11,308 bases of DNA from Actinomycetota bacterium. GTDB lineage: Bacteria; Actinomycetota; Actinomycetes; Nanopelagicales; Nanopelagicaceae. Below are positions 7,154-11,308 of the stretch, one piece after another; the first letter of the stretch is position 1, and every line of letters begins with the position of its first letter. Below the pieces are notes generated by a model. That model was not told the DNA's origin. It searched no databases and worked only from the letters and a program-made list of their open reading frames with translations. The translations under genes and the position numbers were made by a program. The stretch covers positions 1 through 11,308 of the forward strand of contig JABMMO010000059.1 of the NCBI GenBank assembly GCA_013205455.1, read 5' to 3'.

Positions 7154-7983
7154 CGCCGTTCTTCTTTCTGCTTACACGCCATACATAGCGTTGCTCTTGG
7201 AAATACTTGAAGCCGGGCTTTGCCGATTGGGCTAGAGCAGTCCTCGCAACGCCCATAAGTCTTAGTATCAATTCTTTCTAGAGCGCGCTCAGTTTGGGTA
7301 ACCATATCGCGAGCGTTATAGACCAGCGACATTTCATGTTCACGTTCAAAAGTTTTAGTTCCGGCATCCGCTTGATCATCGCCAGCGCCAACACCAGATG
7401 CCTTAATCAAATCATCCATTTCAGATTCCGCGGCTTGTAGTTCTTTCTTTAGCCGAACTAAATCTTTAGCTAACTCAGATCGCATTGCTTTCATCTCAGT
7501 CACAGTCCACCCATCTTCGCCCTCTTTTACAACAAGTGGCGCCGGTGCAGATTTGATTGGTTTTAGCTGCGGTGCCTTTTTCCCAGTTTTTATCGGACGC
7601 ACGGGTGGTGGCAAAACTAATCTGCGTTCGGCAACTATTGCGGTCTCTAACAGCTCTGGTTCAGGTTTGTAAACCGAGATTGTGGTTGCGCCACCTTTTG
7701 CAGTGCTTGAAGTTAGCGCAGTTTTCATCGGCGCTTTAATATTAGGTTTTATTGGAATCTTTTTTACTTCGAGTGGCTTCTTCGCGGCGGCTTTTTTAAT
7801 TGTCGCTTTTTTGATTGGAGCTTTTTTCGCTGGAGTTTTTTTAACCGGAGCTTTTTTAGCCTTAACCGGTGCTTTCTTTTTCCCCAAAAATCGACTCAAT
7901 ACACCGGATCTTTTAGCAGATTTTACGGCGCTTTTCTTCGCGGCCTTAGCTATTGGCTTCTTTGAATTCTTTTTTGTGGGCAC
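7150..7983 (-). CDS. DksA/TraR-type zinc-finger protein with a lysine-rich N-terminal tail
   Basis: The C-terminal half resembles DksA/TraR regulators, which bind RNA polymerase through its secondary channel. Numbered from the GTG at 7981-7983 (277 residues), a coiled coil spans about 159-194 and 210-238, and a four-cysteine zinc finger is formed by CEDC (Cys246, Cys249) and CMAC (Cys267, Cys270). The tip between the helices reads DQADAG (203-208), close to the DxxDxA of E. coli DksA but with Gly for the final Ala. The first 90 or so residues are Lys/Ala/Pro-rich with KKAP-type repeats like histone H1 tails, probably disordered and able to bind nucleic acid; a Pro-rich linker follows. The frame stays open to an ATG at 8056-8058, adding 25 mostly hydrophobic residues unlike family N-termini. 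I prefer the GTG, which has TAGCCT placed as a possible -10 for a leaderless message. No start has a Shine-Dalgarno site. Confidence 0.87.
   Translation of the reverse strand: MPTKKNSKKPIAKAAKKSAVKSAKRSGVLSRFLGKKKAPVKAKKAPVKKTPAKKAPIKKATIKKAAAKKPLEVKKIPIKPNIKAPMKTALTSSTAKGGATTISVYKPEPELLETAIVAERRLVLPPPVRPIKTGKKAPQLKPIKSAPAPLVVKEGEDGWTVTEMKAMRSELAKDLVRLKKELQAAESEMDDLIKASGVGAGDDQADAGTKTFEREHEMSLVYNARDMVTQTERALERIDTKTYGRCEDCSSPIGKARLQVFPRATLCMACKQKEERR
7777..7881 (-). repeat. Degenerate KKAP-type coding repeats in the DksA-like gene
   Basis: This stretch encodes about 35 residues made of variations on K-K-A-P-x-K-K, visible on the plus strand as recurring GCTTTTTT blocks. It is a low-complexity, lysine-rich tail resembling histone H1 and other actinobacterial nucleoid-associated tails. 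Such repeats tend to change in copy number between strains. They also create a long spurious open frame on the opposite strand that encodes a hydrophobic Phe/Ala-rich sequence. Confidence 0.7.
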
Positions 7984-8109
7984 AGCGCCGAAGGCTATGG
8001 CTTCTCGACTAGAAAAGCCACTCAGCCACACGATGCCCGTTAAACCGAGCACAATCATTGTTTTGCAAAGGTAGAATTCAACTCTTAATTCCAGAGTGGA
8101 GTAACCAGA
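7984..8109. promoter_or_regulatory. Divergent promoter region between the DksA-like operon and ileS
   Basis: This is the only substantial non-coding space in the window if the DksA-like gene starts at 7983; it shrinks to 51 bases if that gene starts at 8058. It should hold the promoters for the eight-gene minus-strand block and for ileS. For ileS the best -10 candidate is TAGAAT at 8072-8077, without a convincing -35, which would give a leader of about 25 bases. For the minus strand, TAGCCT and TACCTT lie 8 and 9 bases before the GTG and ATG start candidates. A weak 5-bp hairpin (ACTCT 8081-8085, AGAGT 8093-8097) sits just upstream of the ileS ribosome binding site. These assignments are by eye and weak individually; that promoters lie here follows from the divergent gene layout. 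Confidence 0.45.
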
Positions 8110-8113
8110 GTGG
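8091..8113 (+). repeat. 9-base direct repeat across the ileS ribosome binding site and start codon
   Basis: CCAGAGTGG occurs at 8091-8099 and again at 8105-8113, 14 bases apart start to start. The first copy runs into the likely Shine-Dalgarno GGAG (8098-8101), and the second contains the GTG start of ileS (8110-8112). The first copy also contains a GTG that forms the minimal frame GTG GAG TAA (8096-8104), ending five bases before the ileS start. The repeat is exact; any function is unproven. Confidence 0.6.
8098..8101 (+). promoter_or_regulatory. Ribosome binding site of ileS
   Basis: GGAG lies eight bases before the GTG at 8110-8112, a normal spacing. It supports this GTG as the ileS start over the later in-frame TTG (8134-8136). 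Confidence 0.65.
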
Positions 8114-11100
8114 TCGAGTCAGAGAGCGGGAAATTGAAAAACGAATACCGCAGCATCTCACCACAAATTGATCTGCCAAAGAGTGAACGTGAAATTCTGA
8201 ATTTTTGGGAAACGCAATCGATTTTTCACGAAAGCGTTAATGCACGTGCGGGCGCAGAAGCTTGGACATTTTACGAGGGCCCGCCCACTGCAAATGGGTT
8301 ACCAGGCACGCACCATATTGAGGCTCGAGTTTTTAAAGATGTATTTCCTCGTTTTCAAACCATGAAAGGAAAACATGTAATTCGTAAAGCTGGTTGGGAT
8401 TGTCATGGGCTTCCAGTCGAGATTGCCGTAGAAAAGGAACTTGGATTTACCGGCAAAGGGGATATTGAAAAATTTGGAATTGCGGAATTTAATGACAAGT
8501 GCCGCGAATCAGTGCAACGACATGTTGGCGCATTTACCGATATGACCGAGCGGATGGGCTTCTGGGTTGATTTCGATGAAGCTTATTGGACTATGTCTAG
8601 CGAATATGTGGAAAGCGTATGGTGGTCGCTTAAAGAGATTTGGCAAAAAGGTTTACTTTCACAAGATCATCGGGTTGCGCCGTATTGTCCTCGATGTGGC
8701 ACTGGTCTTTCAGACCACGAACTAGCCCAAGGTTATGAAACTGTAACTGATCCATCGGTATATGTTCGGTTTCCAATCACCTCCGGCAAACTTGCCGAAC
8801 TTGGGGCTTCACTCTTGGTTTGGACCACAACGCCATGGACTTTGGTATCGAATACCGCGATTGCGGTTAATCCGAAAGTTACCTATGTCGTGGTAAAAAC
8901 CAAGAAGCCAGATAGCGAAGAAAGTGAAGTCTTAGTGCTGGCGCAAGAGCTCGCGCAAGTGGTTGGCGAATTTGAAGTTTTACAGACTATTACTGGAAAA
9001 GATTTAGAGCGCACCACTTATGAGCGGCCGTTTGATTATGTTGAAATTCCAGATTCGCACTTTGTTGTTTTAGCGGAGTACGTAACAACTGAAGATGGCA
9101 CCGGATTAGTCCACCAATCCCCGGCTTTTGGCGCTGACGATTTACAAGTTTGTCGCGCTTACGGACTTCCAGTAGTAAATCCAGTTCTTGCAAATGGAAA
9201 TTTTGCTGATGAAGTTCCGTTAATTGGCGGCGTTTTCTTCAAAGAAGCAGATAAAGCCCTCGTGAAGGAGCTAAGAAAATCTGGCAAACTTTATAAACAC
9301 CAGCCCTACGAACACTCTTATCCGCATTGTTGGCGCTGCCATACCGCGTTGATTTATTACGCCCAGCCTTCTTGGTATATCAAAACTACAAAAATTAAAG
9401 CAGCGCTGATAAAAGAAAATGAAAATACTGATTGGCATCCAGAAACCATCAAAACTGGCCGTTATGGTGATTGGTTAAATAACAACATTGATTGGGCGGT
9501 ATCGCGAAACAGATATTGGGGTACGCCACTACCGATATGGCGCTGCGCATCTGATCATGAAATTTGTATCGGTTCGCTTAAAGAATTAAGTGGCTTAGTC
9601 GGAGATGATGTAACAGCGATAGATCCACATCGCCCATTTGTCGATGATATTAAATTCCCGTGTGCGGACTGTTCTGAAACTATGGTCAGAGTCCCAGAAG
9701 TTATTGATTGCTGGTATGACTCCGGCGCAATGCCATTCGCACAATGGGGATATCCGCATAAACCAGGTTCGATTGAAAAATTCAATGAGGCCTACCCGGC
9801 AGATTTTATTTGCGAAGCAATCGATCAAACCCGCGGTTGGTTCTATACCTTGATGACAATTGGCACGCTAGTTTTCGATAAATCCTCATATAAAACGGTT
9901 CTCTGTCTTGGACATATTCTCGATAAAGATGGCCGCAAAATGAGTAAGCATCTGGGCAATGTTTTAGAGCCAATGGCGCTGATGGATCAACACGGTGCGG
10001 ATGCCGTGCGCTGGTACATGCTTGCCGATGGCTCACCATGGAGCGCACGCCGGGTTGGGCATAGCGCGATCTCGGATGTAGTTCGAAAAACTTTGCTCAC
10101 CTATTGGAATACCGTTTCTTTTCTCTCGCTCTATGCCCGAGCATCTAATTTCAATCCATTAACTTCCACAGGCCAAGTTGATATCTCGAACCGACCTTTA
10201 ATGGATCGCTGGATTATCTCGGAACTAAATCAATTAATAGGCGGCGTGGATGCTGCGCTTACTAATTTCGATTCGCAAGAAGCCGGTGAAATTCTAGGAA
10301 AATTTATTGATGATTTATCAAACTGGTATGTGCGCCGATCTCGGCGTCGGTTTTGGGATGGCGATGTCGCCGCGCTCGCAACGCTCCATGAATGTCTTGA
10401 AAAATTAACGCTACTAATGGCACCCCTGGTTCCATTTATAACTGAACATGTTTGGCAAGAATTAATCTGCCCAGTATCACCTAGCGCAGTAGCTTCAGTG
10501 CACTTGGCAGACTTTCCTAAAGTAAATTCAAAATTAATTGATAAAAAGCTTTCCCAATCAGTGGTTTTAACGCGGCGCTTGGTAGAGCTCGGTCGCGCAT
10601 CAAGAGCGGAATCAAAAGTGAAAATTCGGCAACCACTTTCGCGAGCTTTGATATCGGCTTCCGGGTGGGTCGGATTGGACCAACAACTTAAAGATCAAAT
10701 CTCAGATGAACTTAACGTGTTGAAACTTGATGATATCTCAAGCGCAGGTTCAGATTTAGTAGATATAACTATCAAAGCGAACTTCAAAACTTTAGGCTTA
10801 AATTTTGGCGCAGATGTCCAGCCAATTTCGAAAAAGATTGCCGAATCGAACCCAATTGAATTGACAACCCAGATTCGTAAAACTGGAAAAGCCACAATTC
10901 AATATGGTGAAAACAAAAGCGCCGAGATCACCGAAGTTGATTTAGTAATCACCGAAACACCGCGAGAAGGTTGGTCGGTAGCTAGCCATAGCGGCGAAAG
11001 CATTGCACTCGATCTCACCCTTACCCCTGAATTAATCGCAGCCGGTCAAGTCCGTGAGGTTATTCGCGCCGTTCAAGATGAACGGAAAAATGCGGGCTTC

Positions 11101-11277
11101 GACATCAGCGATCGAATCACCATGTATTGGAATGCCAATGACTCCGTTTGCCAAGCAATTACTAACGGCGCAGAATTAATTTCACAAGAAGTTCTCGCTA
11201 CTTTGATGGAGCGAGACCCAGCGCTACCGCTTGCTGAAAATGAACTTGGGCTAGCACTTAAGCTGGTTAAGAATTAA
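8110..11277 (+). CDS. ileS: Isoleucyl-tRNA synthetase, long actinobacterial/eukaryote-like type
   Basis: IleS charges tRNA-Ile with isoleucine and edits misactivated valine. At 1055 residues it matches the long class Ia form of actinobacteria. The Rossmann-fold start is YEGPPTANGLPGTHHIEA (residues 55-72), where GTHH takes the place of the HIGH box, and the second signature is KMSKH (610-614). Between them lie the CP1 editing domain with VWTTTPWTL (237-245) and HQSPAFGADD (335-344, with the expected editing aspartate at 343), plus cysteine pairs YCPRC (192-196), CWRC (407-410) and CADC (518-521) that may bind zinc. WDCHGLPVE (96-104) is also typical. After the anticodon-binding domain (about 690-850) a C-terminal domain follows, without the cysteine-rich zinc finger that ends E. 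coli-type IleS. GTG is the start, with GGAG eight bases upstream. The gene is transcribed alone, away from the other block. Confidence 0.97.
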   Translation: MVESESGKLKNEYRSISPQIDLPKSEREILNFWETQSIFHESVNARAGAEAWTFYEGPPTANGLPGTHHIEARVFKDVFPRFQTMKGKHVIRKAGWDCHGLPVEIAVEKELGFTGKGDIEKFGIAEFNDKCRESVQRHVGAFTDMTERMGFWVDFDEAYWTMSSEYVESVWWSLKEIWQKGLLSQDHRVAPYCPRCGTGLSDHELAQGYETVTDPSVYVRFPITSGKLAELGASLLVWTTTPWTLVSNTAIAVNPKVTYVVVKTKKPDSEESEVLVLAQELAQVVGEFEVLQTITGKDLERTTYERPFDYVEIPDSHFVVLAEYVTTEDGTGLVHQSPAFGADDLQVCRAYGLPVVNPVLANGNFADEVPLIGGVFFKEADKALVKELRKSGKLYKHQPYEHSYPHCWRCHTALIYYAQPSWYIKTTKIKAALIKENENTDWHPETIKTGRYGDWLNNNIDWAVSRNRYWGTPLPIWRCASDHEICIGSLKELSGLVGDDVTAIDPHRPFVDDIKFPCADCSETMVRVPEVIDCWYDSGAMPFAQWGYPHKPGSIEKFNEAYPADFICEAIDQTRGWFYTLMTIGTLVFDKSSYKTVLCLGHILDKDGRKMSKHLGNVLEPMALMDQHGADAVRWYMLADGSPWSARRVGHSAISDVVRKTLLTYWNTVSFLSLYARASNFNPLTSTGQVDISNRPLMDRWIISELNQLIGGVDAALTNFDSQEAGEILGKFIDDLSNWYVRRSRRRFWDGDVAALATLHECLEKLTLLMAPLVPFITEHVWQELICPVSPSAVASVHLADFPKVNSKLIDKKLSQSVVLTRRLVELGRASRAESKVKIRQPLSRALISASGWVGLDQQLKDQISDELNVLKLDDISSAGSDLVDITIKANFKTLGLNFGADVQPISKKIAESNPIELTTQIRKTGKATIQYGENKSAEITEVDLVITETPREGWSVASHSGESIALDLTLTPELIAAGQVREVIRAVQDERKNAGFDISDRITMYWNANDSVCQAITNGAELISQEVLATLMERDPALPLAENELGLALKLVKN

Positions 11278-11295
11278 TTAATTAATCCGATTAAT
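11272..11295. repeat. AT-rich palindromic sequence just after ileS
   Basis: The ileS stop lies in an AATT run (11272-11286) that overlaps an exact inverted repeat ATTAATC-C-GATTAAT (11281-11295). With a one-base centre it cannot fold as a normal hairpin, and there is no GC-rich stem or T-run, so it is not a standard intrinsic terminator. It could be a protein-binding palindrome or chance in AT-rich DNA. The window ends 13 bases later. Confidence 0.35.
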
Positions 11296-11308
11296 AGTTG
11301 AATCCCAA

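Noticed and set aside
7777..7881. A CRISPR-like or tandem-repeat array, suggested by the recurring GCTTTTTT blocks
   Set aside because: Spacing is short and irregular, and follows the codon pattern of KKAP repeats, so it is coding low complexity.
7682..8074. Plus-strand open frame of 130 codons encoding a Phe/Ala-rich, membrane-like protein
   Set aside because: It is the antisense of the AAA/GCN-rich lysine tail of the DksA-like gene; the hydrophobic look follows from the complement of Lys codons.
7984..8109. A T-box riboswitch upstream of ileS, expected in some actinobacteria
   Set aside because: The space is short and I find no AGGGTGGNACCGCG-like core or stem I. AGAGTGGAG resembles the core only superficially.
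9555..10048. Minus-strand open frames inside ileS
   Set aside because: They are antisense to highly conserved IleS sequence and look like shadow frames with no motif.
1..11308. A hidden defence, mobile or biosynthetic system
   Set aside because: Almost every base belongs to a recognisable core gene. There are no transposase, integrase, restriction, toxin-antitoxin or CRISPR signals and no tRNA-flanked insertion.

Overview
The window looks like an ordinary chromosomal core region of an actinobacterium with a fairly low G+C content (low-to-mid 40s percent by eye) and very tight gene packing. The gene order TraR/DksA-like protein, lspA, rluD, dnaE1 divergent from ileS, and the pairing of a DsbA-like thioredoxin with lgt, are actinobacterial. 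The PHP-type DnaE1, the GTHH/KMSKH isoleucyl-tRNA synthetase and the Lys/Ala/Pro-rich tail of the DksA-like protein fit as well. Low G+C, overlapping genes and almost no intergenic DNA suggest a streamlined aquatic lineage of the Nanopelagicales (acI) type. That placement is inference, not demonstrated.

Layout: everything from position 1 to about 8058 is read from the minus strand, apparently as one long operon. In transcription order it holds a DksA/TraR-type zinc-finger protein, lspA, rluD, dnaE1, a short two-helix membrane protein resembling the tryptophan-operon-associated family, a MauE/DoxX-like redox membrane protein, a membrane-anchored DsbA-like thioredoxin, and lgt, which runs off the left edge. 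Neighbours overlap by 1 to 11 bases or are separated by 10 to 42 bases. The only divergent promoter space is about 7984 to 8109, from which ileS is read on the plus strand to 11277. The last 31 bases are AT-rich and non-coding.

Functionally the block mixes information processing (DnaE1, pseudouridine synthase, IleS, DksA-like protein) with envelope protein maturation. Lgt and LspA perform the first two steps of lipoprotein processing, and the DsbA-like protein plus the MauE-like membrane protein probably form an extracytoplasmic thiol redox pair. In many actinobacteria the Trp-associated membrane protein, the DsbA-like protein and lgt flank trp genes. Here the corresponding genes sit together without any trp gene between them, which hints at loss or relocation of the trp genes.

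I see no mobile element, CRISPR array, tRNA, rRNA or phage gene, and no convincing undescribed system. The points most worth a second look are an apparent CTG start for lspA, the truncated Trp-associated protein, the histone-H1-like tail and uncertain start of the DksA-like protein, and a 9-base direct repeat covering the ileS ribosome binding site and start codon.
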